Assembly: GCF_007754425.1 (NCBI RefSeq)
Contig: NZ_CP037452.1
Span: 5,245,164 to 5,309,163, forward strand
Length of the DNA: 64,000 nt
DNA from: Gimesia fumaroli
GTDB taxonomy: Bacteria; Planctomycetota; Planctomycetia; Planctomycetales; Planctomycetaceae
Direction of reading: 5' to 3'
Shown here: piece by piece, positions 45,727-53,931 of the stretch
Position numbering within the stretch: position 1 is the first letter of the stretch
Layout: the number at the start of each line of letters is the position of its first letter
Notes under the pieces: generated by a model
Told to the model about the DNA's origin: nothing
The model's input: the letters and a program-made list of their open reading frames with translations, nothing else
Database searches by the model: none
Made by a program: the position numbers and the translations under genes

Positions 45727-46098
45727 ATGATACTTGGTTGCTTTTCAATAAGCTTGAGTGTCGAAGATTTGAAGAAATCTAAAGAATTCTATGAGAAAAT
45801 AGGATTTGAAGTTTTCGCAGGTTCTGAGTCCCATAATTTCTTGATAATGAAGAACGGAGAAACAAACATTGGATTGTTTCAAGGCATGTTCGAAAGTAAC
45901 ATATTAACTTTTAATCCTGGCTGGAACCAGAATGCAGAAAATACGGACTCATTTACTGATGTACGAGAATTAAAAAAGGATTTTGAATCCAAAGGCATTG
46001 AGGTAGTAGATGATTCAATTAGCGGTGAAAGCGGGCCTTCAAACTTCAAAATAATTGATCCAGATGGCAACCCGATCTTAATTGATCAACATGTATAG
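45727..46098 (+). CDS. VOC-family (glyoxalase/dioxygenase fold) protein
   Basis: A 123-aa protein with the paired beta-alpha-beta-beta-beta fold of the vicinal-oxygen-chelate superfamily. The N-terminal half begins SISLSVEDLKKSKEFYEKIGF, and the second ends with the typical FKIIDPDGNPILIDQH. One potential metal-binding Glu/His set is present but cannot be confirmed. The start has GGAGG 7 nt upstream. Visible A+T-rich codon use fits the surrounding array. It may act in resistance or detoxification, as many mobile VOC genes do. Confidence 0.85.
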   Translation: MILGCFSISLSVEDLKKSKEFYEKIGFEVFAGSESHNFLIMKNGETNIGLFQGMFESNILTFNPGWNQNAENTDSFTDVRELKKDFESKGIEVVDDSISGESGPSNFKIIDPDGNPILIDQHV

Positions 46099-46186
46099 AG
46101 TACCTTTACTCATGTCTCTTCATTTTGCTTCCGGAGATGTGAAATGTTATCCAACTGGAAGAAACCGTTTTTGAAAGTAAACCACA

Positions 46187-46657
46187 ATGGTCGACAATAC
46201 TGAACGACGAAAATTAGAATTTCGAAATCTTGATGAAATTCTCGCAGAAGTAGAAAAGTTGGCATCGGAAGACGTTCGAACGACTGGAAACCATACATTT
46301 GGTGAGATTCTAAATCACCTTGCGCTGAGTCTCGACGTCGCTACGGGGCGCGTTCAAGGACCACCACCGCCACTTTTTATGAGGCTGATAATGCCGTTGA
46401 TGAAGCGGATGGTGATTAATTCGAAACCGTTAAAACCGGGTATTAAACTGCCAGCAAAGGGCGAAGCTTTCTTTTGGCCGGACAAGGAATTTGATGTTCC
46501 TGCTACCGTCGACTACTTCAAAGAAGCGGTGAACTACTATAAAGTGAACGGGCCAATTGAAAAACATCCCTTTTTCGGAAAAATATCGAAAGCCGACTGT
46601 GACGAACTCAACTGCCGACACGCGGCACTCCATCTTAGTTTTGTACATCCTGTCTGA
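46187..46657 (+). CDS. DUF1569-family protein
   Basis: A 156-aa protein with the DUF1569 layout: an N-terminal helix EFRNLDEILAEVEKL, then NHTFGEILNHLALSLDVATG, PPPLFMRLIMPLMKRMV, a conserved His-containing segment, and HAALHLSFVHP at the C-terminus. DUF1569 belongs to the DinB/YfiT-like four-helix-bundle group with a likely metal site (three His). Its biochemical role is unknown. It is part of the small-gene array, 88 nt after the first VOC gene. Confidence 0.85.
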   Translation: MVDNTERRKLEFRNLDEILAEVEKLASEDVRTTGNHTFGEILNHLALSLDVATGRVQGPPPPLFMRLIMPLMKRMVINSKPLKPGIKLPAKGEAFFWPDKEFDVPATVDYFKEAVNYYKVNGPIEKHPFFGKISKADCDELNCRHAALHLSFVHPV

Positions 46658-46839
46658 TTTATCCCAACGATGCGCCGAAAAACAACGCCATGGCCGGCTC
46701 GCTTCACTCATTCACCTCAACATCTGGCCTGGTAATGACACAAACGTTTTACTGATTAAGTTAGTGCTGCCCACGAACTAATGCTGGCAGGTGAGATTTA
46801 AAACTTTGGATGATCGTACTTTTATATTTGGAAACTACT

Positions 46840-47256
46840 ATGATCAAAATCAATAGCTCATTTCCAGTGTTCATTGTCAAGAGCACCACGGATGCGAAAG
46901 CGTTTTATACTGATAACTTTGATTTCCAAGTTGTCTTTGAAAATGAATGGTATCTTCACCTGGTATCAGGATCAGGAGTTCAAGTTGGATTTATGCTACC
47001 AAATCAACCTACGCAACCTCAAATATTTCATGAATCACATAATGGCTCCGGGGTAATATTTAGTGTGGAAACGAATGACGCTGAATCAGCATATTTCGAG
47101 GCAAAGGAAAGAGACTTGGATCTTGTTTTAAGTCTTCGATCAGAAGATTGGGGACAACGCCATTTCGTTGTGAAAGATCCCAATGGAGTATATCTCGATA
47201 TCGTCCAGGTAATAGAGCCAAAAGAAGAATATCAGAGTGGCTATGAAACAGAATAG
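46840..47256 (+). CDS. VOC-family protein (second)
   Basis: A 138-aa protein from ATG 46840 (the frame is open from 46810). It has the VOC pattern: SSFPVFIVKSTTDAKAFYTD at the start, FENEWYLHLVSG, and RHFVVKDPNGVYLDIVQV near the end. It is distinct from the 45727 protein, and the order of His and Glu ligands is again uncertain. It overlaps the next gene by 14 nt. Confidence 0.82.
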   Translation: MIKINSSFPVFIVKSTTDAKAFYTDNFDFQVVFENEWYLHLVSGSGVQVGFMLPNQPTQPQIFHESHNGSGVIFSVETNDAESAYFEAKERDLDLVLSLRSEDWGQRHFVVKDPNGVYLDIVQVIEPKEEYQSGYETE

Positions 47257-47506
47257 AAAGCTAATCGAGCTACGGAATATCGGCAAAAAAATTGCGGTAC
47301 GTCTCAACGAAGTAGGTATCTTCTCTGAAAATGAGTTGAGGGTTATTGGTCCTGCTGAAGCTCATCGAATGATAAAGAAAAAGTATGCCAATGAGGTATT
47401 GCCTGTATGTTATTACTTGTATTCATTTGAAGGGGCACTGAAAGATAAACACTGGAATGAGATTGACGAAAATAGAAAAAGAGAGCTCAGAAATCAAATC
47501 AGTTAA
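47243..47506 (+). CDS. TfoX C-terminal-domain-like protein
   Basis: An 87-aa protein from ATG 47243 (a GTG lies two codons upstream). LIELRNIGKKIAVRLNEVGI followed by SENELRVIGPAEAHRMIK is the TfoX C-domain helix-hairpin-helix pattern, and YYLYSFEGALKDKHWNEID continues it. TfoX proteins regulate competence in gammaproteobacteria; stand-alone C-domains occur widely with unknown role. It overlaps the VOC gene and is followed by an attC-like fold. Confidence 0.82.
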   Translation: MKQNRKLIELRNIGKKIAVRLNEVGIFSENELRVIGPAEAHRMIKKKYANEVLPVCYYLYSFEGALKDKHWNEIDENRKRELRNQIS

Positions 47507-47514
47507 TAATCGCC

Positions 47515-47645
47515 TTCAAGCACTACACCGGCGAACACCAGAAGTCTAGGCGTTACTTTTGCCCTCGTTGAATATCCTCAAACTTTTTTTTAAACGACAC
47601 CCTCTAAGATGTTGTCCGGGTAACGCACGTTACCCGGACATTGTT
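47515..47645 (+). repeat. Repeat A, copy 1 (attC-like fold plus palindrome 3)
   Basis: This block ends with palindrome 3 (TGTCCGGGTAACG-CAC-GTTACCCGGACA, 47613-47642). Upstream it holds an attC-like remnant (TAA-CGCC type opening at 47504-47514, CACCGG centre, GGCGTTAC closing at 47550-47557). The stretch GTTACTTTTGCCCTCGTTG and the following T-rich linker match copy 2 at 49365-49516. The stem bases in palindrome 3 changed in both arms, so pairing is kept. Confidence 0.55.
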
Positions 47646-47734
47646 CCTTAAGGTAAGCTAAGTGATATCAAATTGTCAGTTAAACAGGTCTTACCCGGAG
47701 ACTAATTTGTATCAAATGTAGAAAGGGCACAACG

Positions 47735-47923
47735 ATGCCTGAAGAGGAAAAGAAAGGACAGAGACTGGGACGGGTTTGTCCGGTCTGCAAAGGTACTGGC
47801 TTGGACAAGACAGCGCATCGTCGCTATACGACCGGCGGACATGATGATCGTTCTTGTAGTTCCTGTCACGGTGAGTGCTACATCTACGAGGATGACGAGA
47901 TGCAAGGACATTCGGACTACTAG
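47735..47923 (+). CDS. Small zinc-knuckle protein (DnaJ central-domain-like)
   Basis: A 62-aa protein with two Cys motifs, CPVCKGTG near residue 15 and CSSCHGEC near 44, which match half of the DnaJ zinc-binding region (CxxCxGxG). The rest is polar and charged. The start is ATG 47735. It probably binds one zinc ion. It is followed at 2 nt by palindrome 4. The function is unknown; it may be a chaperone-like or regulatory adaptor. Confidence 0.7.
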   Translation: MPEEEKKGQRLGRVCPVCKGTGLDKTAHRRYTTGGHDDRSCSSCHGECYIYEDDEMQGHSDY

Positions 47924-47924
47924 A

Positions 47925-48150
47925 TTGACCGGGTAACAGGTATTACCCGGACAGGCAGAGTGTATCACTTGCTACTCATTTCACATCAAGTCAAGGAGTT
48001 TGGACAATTGGTAAACCGCAGTGATCACGCGGCGTAATCCTGATAGAGAGGAGAGAAGCAACATCCGTTGTCATTTCAGTCTTTCCTGAAAAACCCCGGA
48101 AGTGGATACAGGTTCATATTCCATCAATTGACAATTGGCTATAATCCTGA
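47925..48150 (+). repeat. Long repeat B, copy 2 (with palindrome 4)
   Basis: It opens with palindrome 4 (TTGACCGGGTAA-CAGGTA-TTACCCGGACA, 47925-47953) right behind the zinc-knuckle stop, then runs parallel to 45434-45662 (ACCCGGACAGGCA, TCAAGGAGTTTGG, CTGATAG, GAGGAGAG, CAATTGA). The remaining 75 nt before the next gene contain nothing I can name. Confidence 0.6.
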
Positions 48151-48228
48151 TAACCCTAGAGCACTAATATTTTGTATACAAGCAGTTAGGCAACAACAAC
48201 AACCTACAAACAAATGTAAGCTATTCGA

Positions 48229-49353
48229 ATGAAGATTTGCCCGTTCTGCAAAGAAGAAATCCAAGACGAGGCCATCAAGTGTCGTTATTGCCATACGATG
48301 CTAATCTCTACGGCGCCGAAAAGCCAACACAATGGCGACGTTACGTACGTCTTCGACAAAGACCTTGTTCGGTTCGGCAAGTTTGCGGTTGCAGTTCTGG
48401 GAATTTTCACGGTCGTTGGCTTATTTCTCTTCGGCTACCGTCTGAGCGATATGTCAAATGAACTTGCCAAAGCGCGTGAGGCCTTAACCGAAGCTAAAGC
48501 GAAACTGGGGACAACCCAATCCACCATGGATACGGGACTTGAGAAGCTAAAGATGTCGGCCAAAGAAATCGAACATCTGCAGTCAAAAACACAATCCCTC
48601 GTCGAAAAGGCCAAACGATCGCTCACGACTATTTCGCAACGTGAGTCCCGCTCGCAAGAACTACTACTGGCAATGGAGACGGTATCGGGTGGAAGCACCG
48701 TGGTCCGAACAACTGTCACCTCCCGTGAGCAGCCACAGTCTTCTGGTGGACTAAAACTGTGGCAAAAGGGTACTCGCCTCAAGATTGCGTTTCTTGACGG
48801 CGATGACGATATCCACCGAACGGTTTCAGAGGTCGCTGGTGAGTGGACGAAGCACGCAAACCTTCAGTTTAGTTTTGGTGCTGACCCCAAGGACGCAGAA
48901 ATCCGCGTCTCATTCAAGAAAGGTTTGAGCTCGTGGTCTTATGTTGGCACTGATGCACTTAACGTCTCGTCTTCAGAAGCCACTATGAACATCGATCCAA
49001 GCTGGCCAGAAGGAGACATGCGTAAGGCGATACTCCTTTACTTCGGGCATGCGATCGGACTCTTAAAGGAACATCAAAATCCCAAAGCGACCATTCCGTG
49101 GGACGAAGAAGCTGTTTATAGATTCTTTGCTGGTCCACCAAACAACTGGTCTCGTGAAATGGTATTTCATAATCTACTTCAGAAATGGCCACCCGACCAT
49201 TTTGGACTAACAAAGCCTTACGATCGTAAATCGATCATGCATTATCCGATCCAGTCCGAATGGACCATTGGGGATTTTAAGGTTGATGCGCCAACCCAAT
49301 TGTCGCAAGGGGACAAGGACTGGGTCGCTCGTATATATCCAAAGAATGATTAG
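48229..49353 (+). CDS. Zinc-ribbon, membrane-anchored pseudo-metalloprotease (M12A-like)
   Basis: A 374-aa protein. An N-terminal zinc ribbon (CPFCKEE...CRYCHTML, 3-25), a membrane helix (about 47-70), a coiled coil (about 75-145) and an astacin/M12A-like domain (about 175-370) are in order. The protease motif expected as HEFGHALGLxHEH reads LYFGHAIGLLKEH at residues 270-282. Zinc ligand His1, the catalytic Glu and His3 are replaced by Leu270, Tyr271 and Lys280, while the Met-turn SIMHYP remains. It should lack protease activity and may act as a binding domain. Confidence 0.8.
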   Translation: MKICPFCKEEIQDEAIKCRYCHTMLISTAPKSQHNGDVTYVFDKDLVRFGKFAVAVLGIFTVVGLFLFGYRLSDMSNELAKAREALTEAKAKLGTTQSTMDTGLEKLKMSAKEIEHLQSKTQSLVEKAKRSLTTISQRESRSQELLLAMETVSGGSTVVRTTVTSREQPQSSGGLKLWQKGTRLKIAFLDGDDDIHRTVSEVAGEWTKHANLQFSFGADPKDAEIRVSFKKGLSSWSYVGTDALNVSSSEATMNIDPSWPEGDMRKAILLYFGHAIGLLKEHQNPKATIPWDEEAVYRFFAGPPNNWSREMVFHNLLQKWPPDHFGLTKPYDRKSIMHYPIQSEWTIGDFKVDAPTQLSQGDKDWVARIYPKND

Positions 49354-49364
49354 CGGGAAGGCGA

Positions 49365-49516
49365 TCGTGTACTTGTTATCTAACCTAGCATTCACCGGAG
49401 CGGCGGTGATGCGAGTCGTTACTCTTGCCCTTGTTCGATATAGTCAAACGTTTTCTCAAATGCGTTTTTAAACAACACTTTCTATAATTTGACTGGGTAA
49501 TATGTGTTACCCGGTC
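49365..49516 (+). repeat. Repeat A, copy 2 (attC-like fold plus palindrome 5)
   Basis: ATCTAAC (49378-49384) and GTTAC close a stem GCAT-T-CACCG / CGGTGATGC with a bulged T and GAGCGG loop, as in integron attC sites. The following GTTACTCTTGCCCTTGTTCGATA matches copy 1, and palindrome 5 (GACTGGGTAA-TATGTG-TTACCCGGTC, 49491-49516) ends the block. Palindrome 5 lies between convergent genes and may terminate both. Confidence 0.55.
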
Positions 49517-49518
49517 AT

Positions 49519-49971
49519 TCAGTTGAATATCTCTGGATCTGATTCTTCACCAACATAAACCGGCTCCCAATCGAAGTGCGTCATCTGCTTGAAATCGTCT
49601 GATGCCGGCTTAACCAGAATAAAGATTAATGAATCACTGTGTCTTCTGATAAGGCACCCTCGAATTCGTCTCGGTTCCACATTGAACCAGACACTTGATT
49701 GCTGAGCCGCTACCGCCGGTATCTCAACTCCCTCTGCACCAATAACTTGAAAAAACTCAGTAAAGTCCTCCAGCGAGGCATGCGGCTCCCAGCTGGCGAA
49801 TTCTATTGTTTCATTGCCTTTAAAGTAGTAGGGGAGGAGATATGGTTTCTGTTTGTGCTTAAACGTGACAACACTTTGACCATTATATTTTGAAGTATAG
49901 TCATCAAGCTCTTTTATAGCGATTTGAGCTGATGAAAAATGCTCTTCGTAAATCAGGATTGCATCACACAT
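49519..49971 (-). CDS. Hypothetical protein of the small-gene array
   Basis: A 150-aa protein from ATG 49971; the frame runs to 50076 but the upstream part overlaps a palindrome and the next gene. No signal or membrane segment. Alternating strands and helices (AILIYEEHFSSAQIAIKELD, ESDPEIFN end). I recognise no family; the acidic composition and size are like immunity proteins. The stop TGA is part of palindrome 5's first arm. Confidence 0.6.
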   Translation of the reverse strand: MCDAILIYEEHFSSAQIAIKELDDYTSKYNGQSVVTFKHKQKPYLLPYYFKGNETIEFASWEPHASLEDFTEFFQVIGAEGVEIPAVAAQQSSVWFNVEPRRIRGCLIRRHSDSLIFILVKPASDDFKQMTHFDWEPVYVGEESDPEIFN

Positions 49972-49978
49972 AGTCAAA

Positions 49979-50006
49979 GTCCTGGAAACACACATTACCC
50001 GGTCAT
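49979..50006 (-). terminator. Palindrome 6 (degenerate)
   Basis: The right arm ATTACCCGGTCAT is intact and the left arm (TCCTGGAAAC) is decayed, giving an imperfect stem. It lies directly behind the stop of the 50006 gene on the minus strand. Confidence 0.45.
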
Positions 50007-50626
50007 TAGGAAATGTCGTGCTTAATCGGACGGATTGAATTGTAAGGAGCCGGTCCCATTGAGCACCCACGACCATTTTCTATGGCAATCATTGCCTCTA
50101 TTCCTTGAGTGAATTTCACCAGTACTTCGCGTAATCTCAGCCAGATACTTCGTGCATTCAGAGTGATCTGATCGCCTTTATAAATTCCTAGTGCTTGTTC
50201 AGGAGCCTTAAAATTCCAATCAAGCAGAATATGATAATCAGGTTGTTCTGCGGCATTCAGATTTTCATTCTCATGGATCATACAGCGAATTGCGTAAATC
50301 ATACTTGAGAAGGAATAGCTTACGTTCTTTTCTTGGCGATGATCGAATAAAGTGATATCACTTTTGAATCCAGGGATATCTAGATCCAGAAACTCAGTGA
50401 ATCGTTTTTTATTGTTAGTTGTAGAACAATCATCACCACGAAGTGACAAACGAAGGGTCTTCGCTGTGTCAATTCCTTTACAGAGTGCTTCGAAGCAATA
50501 ATCTTCCTTATTCCCATCTGTAAATGCTTTGTCGCTCTCGAAGATCGCCTTCTTAATATTATCAAACCAGCGACGTTCTTGGTCAGACATCGCATCAGCT
50601 CGAGCGTAGACAATTCCATCAAACAT
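50006..50626 (-). CDS. Hypothetical protein of the small-gene array
   Basis: A 206-aa protein from ATG 50626 (a TTG start at 50641 is possible). It is polar and helical, with SDQERRWFDNIKKAIFESDKA near the start and SFSSMIYAIRCMIHENENLN in the middle. The latter resembles the ligand region of several domain families of abortive-infection or HEPN-like character, but the match is weak. The TAA stop abuts palindrome 6. No family assigned. Confidence 0.55.
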   Translation of the reverse strand: MFDGIVYARADAMSDQERRWFDNIKKAIFESDKAFTDGNKEDYCFEALCKGIDTAKTLRLSLRGDDCSTTNNKKRFTEFLDLDIPGFKSDITLFDHRQEKNVSYSFSSMIYAIRCMIHENENLNAAEQPDYHILLDWNFKAPEQALGIYKGDQITLNARSIWLRLREVLVKFTQGIEAMIAIENGRGCSMGPAPYNSIRPIKHDIS

Positions 50627-50770
50627 TTGATAGATCCTCAATCAAGGGAGTTAATCTAAGGCTGACACAAATACTATAATATGTGTTCGAATTTGGAGAT
50701 GATTTTGCCAAAACAAACCTGTTTCTTTAACAAATAGTATAAAACTAACCGACCTTGAATTATTTGAAAT

Positions 50771-50803
50771 AAATGATCGGGTAAACATCGTTTCCCGGTC
50801 AAT
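50771..50803 (-). terminator. Palindrome 7
   Basis: GATCGGGTAAAC-ATC-GTTTCCCGGTC (50775-50800). On the minus strand it is followed by ATTTATTT. A second, shorter GC hairpin (GGGG...CCCC, about 50813-50838) lies beside it, 60 nt after the 50896 gene stop. Confidence 0.6.
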
Positions 50804-50895
50804 GAAAAAAGCCGGGGGTAACTGCTAGCCCCAGCTAAAGTTATTCACGGTTCAGGATTGAATTATTAACACTACCGTTTACCGTTCATGGGTAT

Positions 50896-51255
50896 TCACT
50901 CATTTCTTTTTATCCCGTAGCCGCCGGGAAGTACAACAGGCACACTGAATTTCATCCTAGAATGTGCAGATGTTTCACCTTTAGACTCACCTTTCGCACC
51001 AATATTTACAGCACCTAAACACACTCCAATTCCGCCTGTCTGACTGCTGGATTCATTGTCTCCCAGCACAATATCAAAATCGATCATTGTAACCAGTCGC
51101 CCATGGTTATCGGTCATTTGGTTCAGAGCTGCTTGCCCACCATAAAAAGAGTGTGAGCCAGTAGTACAATGGTATTCCGCAATCGATTTGTTCGCCTCGG
51201 ATACACCAGCAACTATCTCTGTTATGGCAGTGCTAATAAACTCTTGAATATTCAT
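50896..51255 (-). CDS. Hypothetical protein with VPVVLP C-terminal motif
   Basis: A 119-aa protein from ATG 51255 (GGAAGG 12 nt upstream; GTG 51267 is an alternative). It follows a recurring bacterial pattern: an N-terminal helix (FISTAITEIVAGVSEAN), then a beta-rich domain with FDIVLG, GGIGVCLGAVNIGAKGE and MKFSVPVVLPGG. Families with this layout are often encoded beside defence or trypsin-like genes, but I cannot name this one. Confidence 0.6.
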   Translation of the reverse strand: MNIQEFISTAITEIVAGVSEANKSIAEYHCTTGSHSFYGGQAALNQMTDNHGRLVTMIDFDIVLGDNESSSQTGGIGVCLGAVNIGAKGESKGETSAHSRMKFSVPVVLPGGYGIKRNE

Positions 51256-51610
51256 AAAATCACTCACACCTTCCAGGAATTGAGCAAACTTTAACCTACA
51301 ACTACAGACTAGATGAAAACATCAATTATATTTGTTCAAATGCACACGTCAACCTGCAAGGCGGGGATCCGAGTAAATCATCTACCATCGGGCTAAAATG
51401 TGTTATAAATAATGACCGGGTAACATCATTTACCCGGTCTTTATTCATTGATCCCGCAAATACAAAGCGTCTGGGAATATCCGTCACCCGGTCACTTTTA
51501 TTAAGAGTATCTCTTGAGTGTCAATTTTGTAATAGGAAAAGTATGATTTGATGAGACAGCGCGCGAGTAACGTTGATTTAAAATTCCACCACAACGACAG
51601 CTTGGACGTC
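51256..51610 (-). other. Intergenic region with palindromes 8 and 9
   Basis: This 355-nt region contains palindrome 8 (GACCGGGTAA-CATCAT-TTACCCGGTC, 51414-51439) and a decayed copy 9 (51469-51494, right arm CACCCGGTC). No gene is supported. The two palindromes in one gap suggest loss of a gene between them. Confidence 0.55.
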
Positions 51611-52132
51611 TTATTTTTCTTTTCTGTCTGTTGCTGAATTAGGTGACTTCATCAGTTCAGCGTTTGACTCTCCATCCAGGGCAACATTAATCTCATTTTG
51701 TGAAATCGGCATTGACTCCGCAAGCTTATTGTCATTAAACACGCGACCACGGATGATAATGCGGATCCCATTAGGGATTGCGAATTTATCCAATTGATTC
51801 AAACTTTCACAATAAATATGTGTTCCACATGTGGGACAGGTAACTGACACAAACGAAGCCCCCATAATTTCACCTGTGCGATTTACAGTTCCTTCTATAC
51901 AAACCCATTTTTCGTCGGTATTTTCTATTTCATGGAAACGATGAGTGTCCACAAAAGCGGCTCCTCTAATTGCAGTTGGTCGTGGTCCATCCACAATCGA
52001 TACAAGCTTCTCTCGTTTTGGGGCTGTGACCGGTGTTAGAGTGGGCGACTTTGACTGTGATTGTCCGCAACCGTTAATGGAAGATACGGTGATCATCAAT
52101 ATGAGACATAGTATTTGATTGGTTGTGTTCAT
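51611..52132 (-). CDS. Secreted lipoprotein with a Cys pair
   Basis: A 173-aa protein with a signal peptide ending in the lipobox SINGCG (about residue 22). The soluble part holds VTCPTCGTHIYC (residues near 98-110), a possible metal-binding or disulfide site, and beta-rich segments (WVCIEGTVNRTG, RIIIRGRVFND). Such OB-like strands appear in several planctomycete lipoproteins. No family recognised. Confidence 0.65.
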   Translation of the reverse strand: MNTTNQILCLILMITVSSINGCGQSQSKSPTLTPVTAPKREKLVSIVDGPRPTAIRGAAFVDTHRFHEIENTDEKWVCIEGTVNRTGEIMGASFVSVTCPTCGTHIYCESLNQLDKFAIPNGIRIIIRGRVFNDNKLAESMPISQNEINVALDGESNAELMKSPNSATDRKEK

Positions 52133-52238
52133 TCATAGTCCTCTCTTTTGTGGACTAACGCGTAGACAGTGAATTGACGTAAGGCATTGTAGCTGTCAAT
52201 GTTTCTCGAATATATCACTTCAATCCCAAAAAAGAAAA

Positions 52239-52268
52239 ATGTCCGGGTAATGTTCGTTTCCCGGACAT
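52239..52268 (-). terminator. Palindrome 10 with T tail
   Basis: ATGTCCGGGTAA-TGTTCG-TTTCCCGGACAT. The stem bases at the outer A/T pair differ from the type copy in both arms, so pairing is preserved. On the minus strand a TTTTTCTTTTTT tail follows, a good terminator for the 52327 gene. Confidence 0.7.
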
Positions 52269-52326
52269 GTTGCGTTTATTTTTTTGCAAGATAGCCCCAA
52301 GTATTGCTAATTCAATAGTTCAATAC

Positions 52327-52821
52327 TTAATCTTCATCTGGGCGATTATAGGGATGCACCGGGCATATGTTACCTTCAATCATACCAAAAAACGGATCGT
52401 CTAATTCTGTCAGTTCCCCATTGAGTAAGCGGTGAACTCGGAAAACATTATCATAATCCATCGGAGGATTCCGGTTGTAACCAGTTTGCTCCATAACGTC
52501 TTCGTCATCATGACAGTAAAATAATCCATAACTACCAGGACCGTTTTTAGAAATCCATTCGAGCATATCCCAAACAACCGATGATCTGTGATTCCGTGAC
52601 ACACAATATGTCAACAGGCCATGCTCATTATTGAGCCCTTCATATAGTTGCCATTTCAGAAATGATCCAGCAGACTGTTCCATCCATTCCCTAAAGTTCT
52701 GCCACAGTTCTTCATCCGCCTTATCTATTTCAGCATCAATTGAGACAGCAGTCGCTAACGTGGCTGTACTCAAGGGCGAACGGTTACTGCGTAGGTGGCA
52801 CCAGCCAAAACCGAGCAACAT
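52327..52821 (-). CDS. Imm7-family-like immunity protein
   Basis: A 164-aa protein from ATG 52821. The pattern FGWCHLRS at the start, VSRNHRSSV, WISKNGPGSYGLFYCHDDEDV and NVFRVHRLLNGELTELDDPFF matches the Imm7 family of toxin-immunity proteins. These neutralise cognate polymorphic toxins, and many occur as orphans in immunity arrays. No matching toxin is encoded here, so it is an orphan or a decoy of a donor genome. It supports reading the surrounding unknown genes as a cassette-like immunity or accessory set. Confidence 0.75.
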   Translation of the reverse strand: MLLGFGWCHLRSNRSPLSTATLATAVSIDAEIDKADEELWQNFREWMEQSAGSFLKWQLYEGLNNEHGLLTYCVSRNHRSSVVWDMLEWISKNGPGSYGLFYCHDDEDVMEQTGYNRNPPMDYDNVFRVHRLLNGELTELDDPFFGMIEGNICPVHPYNRPDED

Positions 52822-52955
52822 GTGAAATCCCTTCAATCATTATCAATAAATAGGAGTGACTTCACAGAAGTCGTCAAGTCAGCATCTTTCCCTGTCAGAG
52901 AAATAATCATAACATCGTGAAATAGCTAGTCAACAATGGGTACCTCACGAGCAAT

Positions 52956-52981
52956 GAGTGGGTAATCACCATTACCCGGTC
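52956..52981 (-). terminator. Palindrome 11
   Basis: GAGTGGGTAA-TCACCA-TTACCCGGTC. The TGA stop of the 52980 gene lies inside its outer arm. The left arm has two changes; the T tail on the minus strand is weak. Confidence 0.55.
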
Positions 52982-53243
52982 AAACTCGCATGTGACTATA
53001 GGTTTTGCGGGAGCCGATCCCACTGAGTTCAGAATTTATATTCTCACGACGTCTCTGGAGTTCTTCAGCCAGTCCATCAAAGTCATCTTTCCGAAATAGC
53101 TCGCTATTTAGTTCCCACGTCTCCCCGTGTTCACATTTCACCAATGATGTGCAGGTATCAGCTTCCACAATTTCGACGGTATAAGTGAAACAGCTACTTG
53201 TGAGTTTGAATACAAATTCGCCAGCTTTGGGATCTTCAATCAT
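52980..53243 (-). CDS. Small hypothetical protein of the array
   Basis: An 87-aa acidic protein. A beta-rich first half (FVFKLTSSCFTYTVEIVEAD) and a helical C-terminal half (ELFRKDDFDGLAEELQRRRE). No motif or signal. The gene stop is embedded in palindrome 11. Unknown function; small size and gene context make an accessory or immunity role conceivable but unproven. Confidence 0.55.
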   Translation of the reverse strand: MIEDPKAGEFVFKLTSSCFTYTVEIVEADTCTSLVKCEHGETWELNSELFRKDDFDGLAEELQRRRENINSELSGIGSRKTYSHMRV

Positions 53244-53275
53244 CGTTTCGACTTTCTAAAAGTGGTTAAAAATAA

Positions 53276-53304
53276 TGGGTGGGTAATTTACATTACCCGG
53301 TCAT
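53276..53304 (-). terminator. Palindrome 12 with T tail
   Basis: GGGTGGGTAA-TTTACA-TTACCCGGTC, 7 nt after the stop of the 53311 gene. The minus-strand flank ATTATTTTT supports terminator function. Confidence 0.6.
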
Positions 53305-53310
53305 TGGAAA

Positions 53311-53898
53311 TTATTGAGAGTCGCGTAAAACCGCTTGCTCTAAAGGAGTCAAATCCCAGGTAGCGAGAACAACGTAGAGATTTTTTCCCAGGTGTTTCAG
53401 AAGCATAGGATCGACCGGAATCGTCTCCCATTCGGCTTCCCAGAGAATGTGGTAATTTGATAGCTTCCCATCAGGAAGTAGTGAAGGGGGGATGCTTGGA
53501 ACCACCGCCCGTAAAACGCGATCTCGCGGATTGCTCTCGATTGGAAGGGTTTCCCTGGGAAGAACAACGCTTTGGGCTTTCGATGGATTCCATGAGCTAG
53601 ACGACGAAAAGATTGGTTTACTGGGCGCACCCCATTGTCGTTTTAAATGAGTCCATCGGAACCAACAGAGCTTTGCATCAGCCCTCACGATCGCCAGTCG
53701 AGGACGATTAAGGTGGTCGACTCCAGCGTTTTGAATCGTGGCAACAATATCGATCACCTGGTTACCCTTTGAGAGTTCACGATATGCGTTCTTGAGGGCT
53801 TCGTACTCTTTACAATGTCGATCTTTCACGGCTTTCAGATATTCGGCATACTTCTTACGAGCATCGATTCTGTTTTCATTTACGGTCGCGACTTGCAT
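53311..53898 (-). CDS. Hypothetical protein of the array
   Basis: A 195-aa protein. The N-terminal 55 residues are a charged coiled-coil-like helix (KKYAEYLKAVKDRHCKEYEA). The rest is beta-rich with a Ser-rich linker (KPIFSSSSSWNPSKAQ) and WEAEWETIPVDPMLLKHLG near the end. No family recognised. The stop lies just before palindrome 12. Confidence 0.55.
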   Translation of the reverse strand: MQVATVNENRIDARKKYAEYLKAVKDRHCKEYEALKNAYRELSKGNQVIDIVATIQNAGVDHLNRPRLAIVRADAKLCWFRWTHLKRQWGAPSKPIFSSSSSWNPSKAQSVVLPRETLPIESNPRDRVLRAVVPSIPPSLLPDGKLSNYHILWEAEWETIPVDPMLLKHLGKNLYVVLATWDLTPLEQAVLRDSQ

Positions 53899-53931
53899 GA
53901 CTACTCATCCTTTATAAAGTTGGTTTAAAAA

